Source of the DNA: Rhodospirillaceae bacterium
GTDB taxonomy: Bacteria; Pseudomonadota; Alphaproteobacteria; GCA-2731375
DNA: 64,000 nt
Assembly: GCA_018660265.1 (NCBI GenBank)
Contig: JABJKS010000065.1
Location: 1 to 64,000 of the forward strand
Direction: 5' to 3'
Of this stretch, positions 1-7,691 are shown piece after piece. The notes below the pieces were generated by a model. The model was not told where the DNA came from. It saw only the letters and a program-made list of their open reading frames with translations, and made no database searches. How positions within the stretch are numbered: the stretch's first letter is position 1; each line of letters starts with the position of its first letter. The translations under genes and the position numbers were made by a program.

Positions 1-17
1 AGCCAAGGGATCGGTAA

Positions 18-326
18 CTGAGCCTGTCGGCCGCTATCTGGTGCTGTGCCTCCTTGTTGCACGTCCCCGCTGTGGAATTTGAGGATGTGTTGATGCGCCT
101 CCATGCAGCATTGAGACCGGGGGGCGTTTGCTACATGTCGTTCAAGTACGGCGTGGGAGAGCGCCTGGCGACGGGCCGCCTCTTCTGCGACCATACTGAG
201 GCCACATTGGAAAAAGCAGTGGGTGCCGCGCCGGACTTCCGCCTCATCGATGTCTGGACTTCTCCCGACGCTAGACCGGATAGGGCATCGGAATTTTGGC
301 TAAACGCCATAGCCAGGCGGACATAA
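18..326 (+). pseudogene. C-terminal fragment of a SAM-dependent methyltransferase
   Basis: The frame reads through a typical class I methyltransferase C-terminal half: an IWCCASLLHVP stretch (post-motif II), then LRPGGVCYMSFKYG, the usual motif III strand and loop, and it ends at a TAA at 324-326. An in-frame TAA at 15-17 closes the frame upstream, so the SAM-binding N-terminal half is not contiguous in this frame. Either the gene is frameshifted just before the window or only a fragment is left; the missing upstream sequence prevents a decision. The substrate cannot be inferred. Fold call is fairly confident, pseudogene status is not. Confidence 0.5.
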
Positions 327-350
327 CCGCAACGATTTGATTTAGCGGCA

Positions 351-929
351 CTAAATTTCCATTGGCTCCTCATGGTTCTCGACACCCCATCTCCCCCTGG
401 CCTCGTTAAATGAGACGACGCAAACGAAGCGATAGCCATAGGTAAAATCGTCATCTTCGTCTTGCTCCAGGTCACATTCCAACGTGCTGAACACGACCTG
501 AATTTTTCCATCCGCCAACTGAATTTGGCGATCAATGCTGTAGTTGATAACGGTCGAGACGTATGTGCCGAGCCATTCTGGCGCGTAACGTTCCACCGCT
601 CTCCAAAAGTCGTCTTCGGGAACGGGGTGTTGCGGCTCAACCCCTTCTGGCATCTCTTTCGGTTCCGGCGCCTTAGCTTTGGCGGGAGCGGGGTTGTCCA
701 TATTTGCCGCCCTCCAAGACTCGATCGCCGGATGCAAGAGGCTGCGCTCCAGCACCTCGCGCTGGTGATCGAGTTCTTCTTGCGTTGGCGGCTCGGGCTT
801 GAGCGCGTTGGCCTGAGCGAGACTGTATATCGGCATCAACTGCTCCCGCGACATCAGGTCCAACTCGTCCTGGGAGTACATCTTTAAGGCCATTGCGGAG
901 ATAGCGTCCGATGATACCTGCTCTGCCAT
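351..929 (-). CDS. Hypothetical acidic protein (192 aa)
   Basis: I do not recognise a family. The start at 929 is chosen because a GGAG lies a few bases upstream; an in-frame ATG at 941 would add four residues. The first half is helical and rich in Glu and Gln, followed by a Pro/Ala/Lys/Glu-rich linker around residues 80-100, then a compact C-terminal part with several aromatic residues and an acidic run (EQDEDDD). No signal peptide or membrane span is visible, so it is probably cytoplasmic. It sits between a methyltransferase fragment and a serine recombinase, which suggests accessory cargo. Confidence 0.55.
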   Translation of the reverse strand: MAEQVSSDAISAMALKMYSQDELDLMSREQLMPIYSLAQANALKPEPPTQEELDHQREVLERSLLHPAIESWRAANMDNPAPAKAKAPEPKEMPEGVEPQHPVPEDDFWRAVERYAPEWLGTYVSTVINYSIDRQIQLADGKIQVVFSTLECDLEQDEDDDFTYGYRFVCVVSFNEARGRWGVENHEEPMEI

Positions 930-1033
930 TGTCTGCTCCATTCCATTAAAGGGCGATACCGCCTAGCTCAAACCCAGTGTCTCAGAAAGCGTCCCCATAC
1001 ATGCCGGATGCCGCCTGGGTGCGCGTGTAACGG

Positions 1034-1585
1034 CTAAATGGTATCCGCCAAGATGCGGTAGACCGACGCCCGACCGATACCCAGCTCCACCGCGATGGCG
1101 GTGGCCTTCATACCCTTGGATCTCAAATCCAAGACCTCCTGCGTCTTAGCCCTGGCGGTTGGTTTCCTGCCCTTGTATTTGCCTGCAGCCTTTGCCTTGG
1201 CGATGCCTTCCCGTTGCCTCTCCAGCATCATCTGCCGTTCGAACTGGGCAATGCCGCCAATAACGGTCAGCACTAGTTCGCCGGTTGGCGTGGCGGTATC
1301 GATGCCGAGGTCCAATATCTGAAGATGAGACCCCTTTTTACGCAACCCATCCACAATGTCGTTTAGGTGCCGCGTGGAGCGCGCCAGGCGGTCAAGCTTG
1401 GTCACTACCAGTGTGTCGCCCTCCCGGACGAAATCTAGCGCCACGGCCAGCTCAGCGCGGGCGCCGACGGACGAGACCTGCTCCTGGTAGACCTTTTCGC
1501 AGCCCACGGCTTCCAGGTCACGAACCTGGGCTTCAAAACCCGCCTGCTGATCTGTCGTTGATGTTCTTGCGTAGCCAATGCGCAT
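1034..1585 (-). CDS. Serine recombinase, resolvase/invertase family
   Basis: Small serine recombinase of normal length (183 aa) that cuts and rejoins DNA through a covalent phosphoserine intermediate. The N-terminal catalytic domain carries YARTS with Arg7 and nucleophile Ser9, and KLDRLARS (residues 63-70) with the two further active-site arginines. Residues 121-142 form the long E helix and arm, and 154-180 a helix-turn-helix of Hin/resolvase type. All key residues are present, so it is probably active. A cluster of inverted TGGGA-type repeats directly upstream (1597-1673) is a good candidate for its own crossover and regulatory site. It may be a transposon or plasmid resolvase, or an invertase; no transposase is visible in the window. 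Confidence 0.9.
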   Translation of the reverse strand: MRIGYARTSTTDQQAGFEAQVRDLEAVGCEKVYQEQVSSVGARAELAVALDFVREGDTLVVTKLDRLARSTRHLNDIVDGLRKKGSHLQILDLGIDTATPTGELVLTVIGGIAQFERQMMLERQREGIAKAKAAGKYKGRKPTARAKTQEVLDLRSKGMKATAIAVELGIGRASVYRILADTI

Positions 1586-1596
1586 AATTTCTCGCC

Positions 1597-1673
1597 TCCC
1601 ACATATATCTCGTTAGCCTTAAAGATTATGTGGGAATTATGTCCCAAAAATCAATAGATATTTATATGGGACA
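1597..1673. other. Candidate recombination (res-like) site of the serine recombinase
   Basis: The gap upstream of the recombinase contains nested inverted repeats. TCCCACATA (1597-1605) faces TATGTGGGA (1627-1635). TGGGA (1631-1635) faces TCCCA (1642-1646). TGTCCCA (1640-1646) faces TGGGACA (1667-1673) across a 20-bp AT-rich spacer, giving a 34-bp imperfect palindrome. Lengths and position fit resolvase subsites (28-34 bp, next to the resolvase gene). Binding by the encoded recombinase is inferred. It probably also overlaps the recombinase promoter. Confidence 0.5.
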
Positions 1674-2031
1674 CTATTTAAGCCTGCCAAACGATCCCAC
1701 AGGGGCTAGCCCTATTGAGATGAAAGTGTTTGAGACCGCTGTCTGCGGCTTCGCCCTAAGGCGCAGAGATTATAGTAGCGGTGAAGTAGTTGGCTCTTAT
1801 GAAGCGGTATTGAGCGCTGAGAACGGTATTTTCACGGCCCAGACTGCGGCGACAAATTTGCACAACAATGCGATCACCCATTTGAGGGCAAGGAGGATGT
1901 TTCACCGACCAGATCTCATGCCAGTGCGCCCTTGTTCTGGGTATTTCGCTCCATCGTATCCTCTTTTCCCCGGCGCACTTTGCGTAGAGGAAAACGCACA
2001 GTATGAGGATGTTTATTACTGCGGGGCATGA
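1639..2031 (+). CDS. Hypothetical protein (130 aa)
   Basis: Open frame divergent from the recombinase. I recognise no family. Possible starts are ATG 1639 (chosen) or the in-frame ATG at 1666, which lies inside the candidate recombination site; a GTG at 1630 is also open. The product has no signal peptide or clear membrane span, with a Cys-containing C-terminal tail ending YYCGA. The ribosome site is weak and the C-terminal half has low-complexity character, so this may be a fragment of a longer gene. Confidence 0.35.
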   Translation: MSQKSIDIYMGHYLSLPNDPTGASPIEMKVFETAVCGFALRRRDYSSGEVVGSYEAVLSAENGIFTAQTAATNLHNNAITHLRARRMFHRPDLMPVRPCSGYFAPSYPLFPGALCVEENAQYEDVYYCGA

Positions 2032-2066
2032 TCATACATCCAACGCAGGTGCGGCAATTCAAGCAC

Positions 2067-2420
2067 TTAATCCTTGCGAAAAAGCCTCCCTAAGCCTTCT
2101 TTTAGTTGCTCAATTGGATTGGCGTCCAGCTCGCCTGGTTGCCGCGATCTTCCAATAAGCGTCCGTGCAACACGAAACCCCAAGTCGGAGTAACGTTAAG
2201 TAGGTCCAAATTTTATGCGAAATGCAGCGCGCAGGTGTCCAGGATAACTAGACCAGGAACCGCCCCGCTGAACTCGAGTTATGCATGCACCCTCCAGCCA
2301 AGGGAGACCGTCAGCAGTGGAATTGCGGTAGTTTTTATGATAGCATATCGCTCGTCTATATTGAGCTGATTGTATTTTGTTCCCATTGCAATTCCCGGTC
2401 ATAAAGGAATTGCACTTCGT
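2067..2420 (-). pseudogene. C-terminal remnant of a formylglycine-generating-enzyme-like (SUMF1/FGE) gene
   Basis: Reading right to left, the frame carries the family's C-terminal signatures: CYHKNYRN, then RVQRGGSWSSYPGHLRAAFR, then RYSDLGFRVARTL. The last two are separated by an in-frame TAA at 2196-2198, and the frame ends at 2067. Further upstream (about 2380-2418) the usual GLYDMTGNVWEW box is still discernible, but only by moving between frames (LYD in one, MTGN in another), so small indels have accumulated. No start or N-terminal half is present here. A matching N-terminal half that stops just before this box lies at 14030-14998 on the other strand. Confidence 0.7.
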
Positions 2421-2720
2421 TTGTGGGTCTAGCGAGTGCCGTTCAAGGACAGGGTCAAGCAAATCAAACACGCCGCCTGAAATCACCGTCACCAACTTTC
2501 GGCCATAGCTCATTTGCGGATGTCCGGGGCCAATTGCCGGAACACAAGGCAGTCATCAATTTGGCTGAGCTACATAGAAGTTCAGGGAACTAAGGGTCTA
2601 TTGTCCTTTCCCATCGAGTTTGCCCACCGCAGCAGTTAGGAACCAGAAGATCTGAACAACTCCATCTGGCTGGACCACTTGCGTTAATATATGGTAAAAA
2701 TAGATCGTAAGGAGAGTGGT

Positions 2721-2993
2721 TTGTGTAGAATTGTAACGAAATATCTGATTTCTGTTTTCACGATTTCCTTTGTCTCAGGTTGCGTCGCTACTGCGTCACC
2801 GGAGGCAACTAGTATAGGAAATCCAAGCGTCATAACGTCGGCTCGTGAATTCATCCGTATTAGGCATGAAATAAATAACGCAGATGCTGCCAATGAGATG
2901 GCAATTAAATGGTGTCAGGAACAAAACTTGAGCGTTGAAAAAACCAATAGTTCCTGCAGCGGTCCGTGTATTACAACTTATCAATGTCGCTGA
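2721..2993 (+). CDS. Small predicted lipoprotein
   Basis: The TTG at 2721 is preferred over the ATG at 2691 because AAGGAG lies at the right distance before it and because the product then begins with a compact signal peptide ending in a lipobox (FVSGC). The cysteine at about residue 21 would be the lipidated N-terminus. The mature part is about 70 residues and has four further cysteines (WCQEQ, SCSGPC, YQC). I do not recognise a family. It is the first gene of the AT-rich block of exported proteins and has the same strand as the next gene, 142 bp downstream. Confidence 0.6.
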   Translation: MCRIVTKYLISVFTISFVSGCVATASPEATSIGNPSVITSAREFIRIRHEINNADAANEMAIKWCQEQNLSVEKTNSSCSGPCITTYQCR

Positions 2994-3135
2994 TAGGTGC
3001 AGGGCTAGCTGCGTAAATGGAATTGGCGTCTGCCATTTTTGCAGGAAAGGCCTGGAACCAAAGCGAATAAGATCAAGAAATATTCCTTGGAGTTTTATCG
3101 ATTTTAGAGGTGTAGTAAATGATGCAGGATGAAGA

Positions 3136-4023
3136 ATGAAGAAATTTTTTCTTTTGATTGCTATCGGTAACTGCTTTGCATTTTTTGCTGTCTATCCTGT
3201 GTCGGCAATAGCAAGCGAGCCGATTATCTTGGTTCTTGGCGACGATTGGGATAAGCGCTCAATTGCACGCAACAGCCAAGCTTTCGAGAGAGTGCTCGGG
3301 GGAATTTCTAATTGGCTTATTCAGAGGAGGATCCGGGTTCTAGATGAACCTATGGTGCCGCAAGGTCGTTCCATTCATCAGCGAGTTCGCCGTACAAAAG
3401 AGAATACATTGGAGGTTGCCCAGGAGTTTAGAACTCCAGTGATTGATGCTGTTGTGGTACTTAAGATTTTTCCGGAGATAGATACGGTGGCAGGCGAAAC
3501 CCTGCTCAATGCATTGATAGTCGGCAATATCACCAACGTCTCAACTGGCAGCCTCATTGGAAACGTCGAGGTTAGACTGCCGGAATACCTCCCTGTCGAG
3601 AAGTCCTGTGTTGTTCACCGCGACTGCGTAATAGCAGCCATAGGGGACCAGGCTCAAAACTTAGGGCAGAAAGTCGGCGAGGTGCTAATGAAGTATTTTA
3701 ATCGCGCAATGGTGGTTGGGCGACCGAGCCTTTCTGAAGCGAACACTAGCTCTGAAGAACCGGCTTTGCTGAGGGTATACAAACTAACCTTTGATAGGTT
3801 TGATCCACCTGAATACCATATTGCGGAGAAATTCATTGTCGCATTTTCGGGTTACCATCGCCATGAGATACTTCTCAATATGATGCGACGTGTTGAAATT
3901 AGTTATGAAACGCGAAGTGGGGACGCGATGCTAAAGCGGAGCCTTCGCATGGTGATGGTTAATATGGGCATCGACGCTTCGGTTAGATGTATTAAACATA
4001 CATGTATTATTTCCAAAAATTAG
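3136..4023 (+). CDS. Exported protein with FlgT/CsgG-like features
   Basis: 295 aa with a clear signal peptide (MKKFFLLIAIGNCFAFFAVYPVSAIA). Residues about 30-200 show the alternation expected of a CsgG/FlgT-type domain: a conserved-looking strand (IILVLGDDW), a helix with FERVLGGISNWLI, RIRVLDEP, and DAVVVLKI. The last 90 residues form a separate small domain (LTFDRFDPPEYH..., FIVAFSGYHRHEIL..., LRMVMVNMGI). The family assignment comes from fold-like pattern only. It converges on the minus-strand operon that starts at 9995 and ends at 4074, and probably belongs to the same envelope function. Confidence 0.6.
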   Translation: MKKFFLLIAIGNCFAFFAVYPVSAIASEPIILVLGDDWDKRSIARNSQAFERVLGGISNWLIQRRIRVLDEPMVPQGRSIHQRVRRTKENTLEVAQEFRTPVIDAVVVLKIFPEIDTVAGETLLNALIVGNITNVSTGSLIGNVEVRLPEYLPVEKSCVVHRDCVIAAIGDQAQNLGQKVGEVLMKYFNRAMVVGRPSLSEANTSSEEPALLRVYKLTFDRFDPPEYHIAEKFIVAFSGYHRHEILLNMMRRVEISYETRSGDAMLKRSLRMVMVNMGIDASVRCIKHTCIISKN

Positions 4024-4073
4024 TACGCGTTTGGTTCGAAAATTCTATTTTTATTTTGTTGTGACGTATAAAA

Positions 4074-4661
4074 TTATTTTCCCCACAAAATATCCAGCAT
4101 AATTTTTTTGTTTTCTTTAAAGAACACCTCGATTTGGATTAAACAAGTCGATAACGCCATATAATTTTTATCGTCATAACCAAATGTAACGAGGTGGTTT
4201 TTGGCGATATGCACAAAACACTTCTCGAATTCAATATCTTCGGCTGCCTCTGGATATGAGAAAACCGTTGAATTCGTATAAAGAGCCTTGCGTTCAGCAT
4301 CACCAAAATTTAACAGACGCTCCACCTTCACAATGTTTTTCTTAAAGGTGAAAGTGGGCTTAATAGGACGGAGCCCAGCTTTGCGGCACTTTGCGTTTTT
4401 GATATTCGCAAGCTCGTAATCAGTGCAGACAATATTCGCGCCCGTCGGATCAAAATTGAAAACAAGAATAGAGCCATCTCCGACATAATGCTGGACGATC
4501 GTGTAGACCGGTTCTGAAAGTGTGTTTCTGCAAACATAAATTGTCTCAAAGGTGCCAGGCGTCGTCTCCTGGTCTAATGTCATACACCCCGCATCCGCCG
4601 TTCGAGGTGCAAAAAATAGCAGCACCGCGACGAGATAAAAAAATACTCGGCTAAAAGTCAT
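4074..4661 (-). CDS. Exported cysteine-containing protein, unknown function
   Basis: 195 aa with an N-terminal signal peptide (FFYLVAVLLFFAPRTADA, cleavage about residue 24). The mature protein has seven cysteines (GCMTL, YVCRN, IVCTD, KCRK, EKCFV, STCLI), suggesting disulfides in the periplasm, and a basic region around residues 90-110. I recognise no family. It is the last gene of a minus-strand operon; its start overlaps the end of the upstream gene by 11 bases, which implies translational coupling. Confidence 0.6.
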   Translation of the reverse strand: MTFSRVFFYLVAVLLFFAPRTADAGCMTLDQETTPGTFETIYVCRNTLSEPVYTIVQHYVGDGSILVFNFDPTGANIVCTDYELANIKNAKCRKAGLRPIKPTFTFKKNIVKVERLLNFGDAERKALYTNSTVFSYPEAAEDIEFEKCFVHIAKNHLVTFGYDDKNYMALSTCLIQIEVFFKENKKIMLDILWGK

Positions 4662-5301
4662 CTTTCAAAGTACTTTTCTTTCTGTAGCCAGTAGTACGGG
4701 TGATTTTTGATGATTTTCTGTTGTCAGTGTCCGTAGCCCTCGTACCCTTATTTCCGCGTTTAACCTCCGATTTAATTTTCTGCTTGGTATCAGCGGCGGC
4801 CTTAGAAAGGCTAGGTTTCCACCCCAATTCTACAAGGACAAATTTTTGACCCGTATCGACACATTCATCCAATTTTACCAACCCAGAGAGAACAGATTTT
4901 GTATCAGACCGCATAATATTAATTTGTGTTTCCAGTTCTCGGACCGATCCCTGTGTGTTGCCGTTTTGGTCCGTTACCTCTTCCTGCTCCATCATGTCTG
5001 TAGCGAGCGTTTCTGACCCTAAATTTTCCTCCATCCACGCTGAAAACGCTCTCTTGGCCTTTAATTCGGCCTTGCGCCGCGCCTTACTGATGAGACTTCT
5101 CTTTGGTGCGAGAAATGACGCATCGGCGTACATTACGATAGCGCGAAGTTTACCGTTTTCGTCAAACTTCGGCACAGCACCTTCAATGGCTTCTGCCTCT
5201 TTTTCAAATTCCACACAACTTGCATAGGCTGCACTGGGTAGCAACGCTGTCGTTGCTAGCAATCCAATAATCATAATTGCCGGCCCGCTTTTACCAATCA
5301 T
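4651..5301 (-). CDS. Exported protein, short paralogue of the 532-aa neighbour
   Basis: 216 aa: signal peptide, then a domain of about 150 residues (FEKEAEAIEGAVPKF..., RKAELKAKRAFSAWMEENLG, then a stretch ending DECVD, and LGWKPSLS) that is shared almost word for word with the N-terminal third of the next gene upstream. The remaining 40 residues are a Lys/Thr/Ser-rich, probably disordered tail. It lacks the C-terminal FlgT/CsgG-like part of its paralogue. Start and end overlap both neighbouring genes by 11 bases. The central 252 bp are nearly identical to the neighbour, a sign of recent duplication or gene conversion. Confidence 0.65.
   Translation of the reverse strand: MIGKSGPAIMIIGLLATTALLPSAAYASCVEFEKEAEAIEGAVPKFDENGKLRAIVMYADASFLAPKRSLISKARRKAELKAKRAFSAWMEENLGSETLATDMMEQEEVTDQNGNTQGSVRELETQINIMRSDTKSVLSGLVKLDECVDTGQKFVLVELGWKPSLSKAAADTKQKIKSEVKRGNKGTRATDTDNRKSSKITRTTGYRKKSTLKDDF
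4854..5105. repeat. Near-identical 252-bp repeat, copy 1
   Basis: By eye this segment matches 6445-6696 at all but two bases (C/T differences in the TTCTCGG/TTCCCGG and CCGTTTTGG/CCGTCTTGG words). Identity drops sharply on both sides, to perhaps 60-70 percent, although the flanks still encode homologous residues. It encodes the AFSAWMEENLG to DECVD part of the exported paralogues. Confidence 0.9.
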
Positions 5302-6889
5302 TTTTCACTCCTTCTTTCACTTTATCGTATGATTTGTTGGCTCGCCTCACCGATGTATCAACATCAACCCGGGATGAGGAATCAACTGAAACGCCGGTCG
5401 GCAATCCCCCTCCCAACTTGTTTGCGATGCGTTTTGCTAGGCGGATCCCGACTTTTTGGCCGAAGCTAGACGAGGGATTCGGCGCCCTTATCCTCAGTTT
5501 TCTAAATCGAAAACGTTGTGATAAGAGTATGTTAGTCGTCGCTACGTTTATGACTTTGACAGATATTTCGGCATTAAACACTGTGCGCTTAATCACCTGG
5601 GTCCCTAGTTGTTTTTGCTCGAGTTCTTGGTTGAAGGCGATTATTTCACTTACAATCATTATGTCGGCACCGGCTGTATTGCCTAGTCTTGCCAAATCGC
5701 TGATAGGCGAATTGCCAGAGGAAATCCTATTGAGTTCCTTCATCTGCTCCTTAACAAAACTTCTGTCCAAAACAGTAATTTTACGCGCCTGATTTAACAT
5801 GCTCTCAATTGTATCCTGAACGGCTCCATTAAACACATCCATGTCGCCTCGTATACCTCGAAGGGAGGGACTTAATTTCGGGTGCAATACAATTGCTCTA
5901 ACTTTATCGGGGTCAATCCCAGTCTCGTACTTTGCGAGGCTCACTTCCAAGAATACTTTAAACCCTGTAGAAGCATCATTTTTGCTCAGATATCTATACG
6001 ATTTGATCAGTCCTTTCGTCTTACTACTCAAGGCGCTAATACTGGATGAGGTCTCGATAGCAGTGCCCTCGGACGCTGACATAGAGGAAACCTCGATCGT
6101 AGTGGTGAGATCTAGTGTCTTTGTTTCGGAGGCAAATTGCTCGCCAAATACTTGCGAAATTGCGCTCCGGAGACCGTCATTAGTGGCCCGCCGCAAATCA
6201 ACGCCATTACCTTCAACTTTGACAACGATAACGTTTACTCCAGGCAATGATTTCCCACGATCGCTTTCGTTAGCTGAAGAATTTCTGGTGCCATTACTCG
6301 CGGAACTAGCCGCCCCGTTGTTTGCACTGCTAGATGGTGGCCTGTTGAGATTTGATCGAGATTGAATTATCTGCTTCGCATCTTTTGCTGCCGCTGATAG
6401 CGAGGGTTTCCATCCTAATTGAACGAGAACAATTTTTTCATTCTTATCGACACATTCATCCAATTTTACCAACCCAGAGAGAACAGATTTTGTATCAGAC
6501 CGCATAATATTAATTTGTGTTTCCAGTTCCCGGACCGATCCCTGTGTGTTGCCGTCTTGGTCCGTTACCTCTTCCTGCTCCATCATGTCTGTAGCGAGCG
6601 TTTCTGACCCTAAATTTTCCTCCATCCACGCTGAAAACGCTCTCTTGGCCTTTAATTCGGCCTTGCGCCGCGCCTTACTGATGAGACTTCTCTTTGCTGT
6701 TAAAAAGGTCCCTTCACCGTACATAAGAATGGCGCGGAGGTTGCCGGCATCATCAAATTTGGGCACGGCACCCTCAATGGCTTCCGCTTCCTTAATATAC
6801 TCATCACAGGATCCCGCGTAAGCGGTTGAACCAGCAATTAGAGCGAACGCAGAAACCAGAATAGCAATTTTTTGTAGTTTCTGGGTCAT
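5291..6889 (-). CDS. Exported multi-domain protein with FlgT/CsgG-like C-terminal half
   Basis: 532 aa. Signal peptide (residues 1-25), then the 150-residue domain shared with the 216-aa neighbour, then an Asn/Ser/Ala-rich linker (about 175-215). Residues about 220-340 resemble the LPP20/FlgT N-terminal domain (VIVVKVEGNGVD..., AISQVFGE, then GLIKSYRYLS and FKVFLEVSLA). Residues about 345-480 resemble a CsgG/FlgT nucleotide-like fold (ITVLDRSFVKEQMKEL, then LGNTAGADIMIVSEI). The C-terminal tail is basic and Ser-rich. Such proteins act in the periplasm in assembling envelope structures; the role here is unknown. The start is preferred at 6889 because the signal peptide begins there. Confidence 0.65.
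   Translation of the reverse strand: MTQKLQKIAILVSAFALIAGSTAYAGSCDEYIKEAEAIEGAVPKFDDAGNLRAILMYGEGTFLTAKRSLISKARRKAELKAKRAFSAWMEENLGSETLATDMMEQEEVTDQDGNTQGSVRELETQINIMRSDTKSVLSGLVKLDECVDKNEKIVLVQLGWKPSLSAAAKDAKQIIQSRSNLNRPPSSSANNGAASSASNGTRNSSANESDRGKSLPGVNVIVVKVEGNGVDLRRATNDGLRSAISQVFGEQFASETKTLDLTTTIEVSSMSASEGTAIETSSSISALSSKTKGLIKSYRYLSKNDASTGFKVFLEVSLAKYETGIDPDKVRAIVLHPKLSPSLRGIRGDMDVFNGAVQDTIESMLNQARKITVLDRSFVKEQMKELNRISSGNSPISDLARLGNTAGADIMIVSEIIAFNQELEQKQLGTQVIKRTVFNAEISVKVINVATTNILLSQRFRFRKLRIRAPNPSSSFGQKVGIRLAKRIANKLGGGLPTGVSVDSSSRVDVDTSVRRANKSYDKVKEGVKNDW
6445..6696. repeat. Near-identical 252-bp repeat, copy 2
   Basis: Partner of 4854-5105, same orientation, 1591 bp apart. Lies inside the 532-aa exported protein gene. 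The abrupt edges inside two otherwise diverged homologous genes point to gene conversion rather than a fresh whole-gene duplication. Confidence 0.9.
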
Positions 6890-6956
6890 ACCTAAACCTT
6901 ATAACAAAGCTATATAAGTAAATAACGGAGTACCACTACATTCCCTTTTTATGATG

Positions 6957-7637
6957 TTACATATCCGCCATAGCGCTAGCTAACCCACTCGTATCGGGCA
7001 CAGCTATATCGTTTTCACGCATGATTGCAGTAAGCTTTTGACCTGCGCTGACAGAGTTCGTCACAAAGCTAATTGCCTTCGGAACTAATACAGGAATATC
7101 TATGGCTGCTTGAAAGGCATCCATTCCATCTGTAATACCCGGCGCGCCCGCTCCAGAGGCGTCTGACCCAACCGATGATAATTGTGAAGCGGCCTTAACA
7201 CCTTTAAATAAAGCAGGTACATATTTTGCGCCGGCCTCTGCCATCTTCTTTTTTTGTTCAGCGTCTAGTTTTACCCCCGCCGCAAGTTTTTCATTAACAA
7301 GAGCGAGCGTAGAGCCGGATTTCGCATTGAACGAATCAAGATCGTCTGCGCCTAGGGCATCACCTTTTTCGCTTATGCTTTTAGCCTCCCCTCTCATTAT
7401 GGCCGCCTCTTGCTTGAGGCCTAAGGCTTCGGCCAAGTCAGCTATTACCTCGCCCACGACACCAGACTGTGTCGATAATTCTACTAAACCCCCTTTGAAA
7501 TTCTTTACGATACTTCCCCAATCACCGCCACCACCACCACCAATCTTGGGCAGGCTAAAAGCCAGAGCTTTGGATGCTGAAAATCCAAGTATGGTCACAC
7601 TAAAGGCACTCAGCAGTACAAATTCTCTACGATCCAT
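6957..7637 (-). CDS. Exported alanine-rich helical protein with Tat-like signal
   Basis: 226 aa. The N-terminus MDRREFVLLSAFS followed by a hydrophobic stretch and ALAF resembles a twin-arginine signal peptide (RR then hydrophobic residues, with a phenylalanine in the right place), though the consensus is incomplete. A Gly run (five glycines) follows at about residue 34. The rest is predicted to be helical and rich in Ala, Gly, Lys and Ser. I recognise no family. It sits in the middle of the exported-protein operon, 54-67 bp from its neighbours. A Sec signal is an alternative reading. Confidence 0.55.
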   Translation of the reverse strand: MDRREFVLLSAFSVTILGFSASKALAFSLPKIGGGGGGDWGSIVKNFKGGLVELSTQSGVVGEVIADLAEALGLKQEAAIMRGEAKSISEKGDALGADDLDSFNAKSGSTLALVNEKLAAGVKLDAEQKKKMAEAGAKYVPALFKGVKAASQLSSVGSDASGAGAPGITDGMDAFQAAIDIPVLVPKAISFVTNSVSAGQKLTAIMRENDIAVPDTSGLASAMADM

Positions 7638-7691
7638 TATAGTACTCTCTTTCTTTGTTGTTCAGTGAGTAGTTGGAGGCGTTTTAACTGG

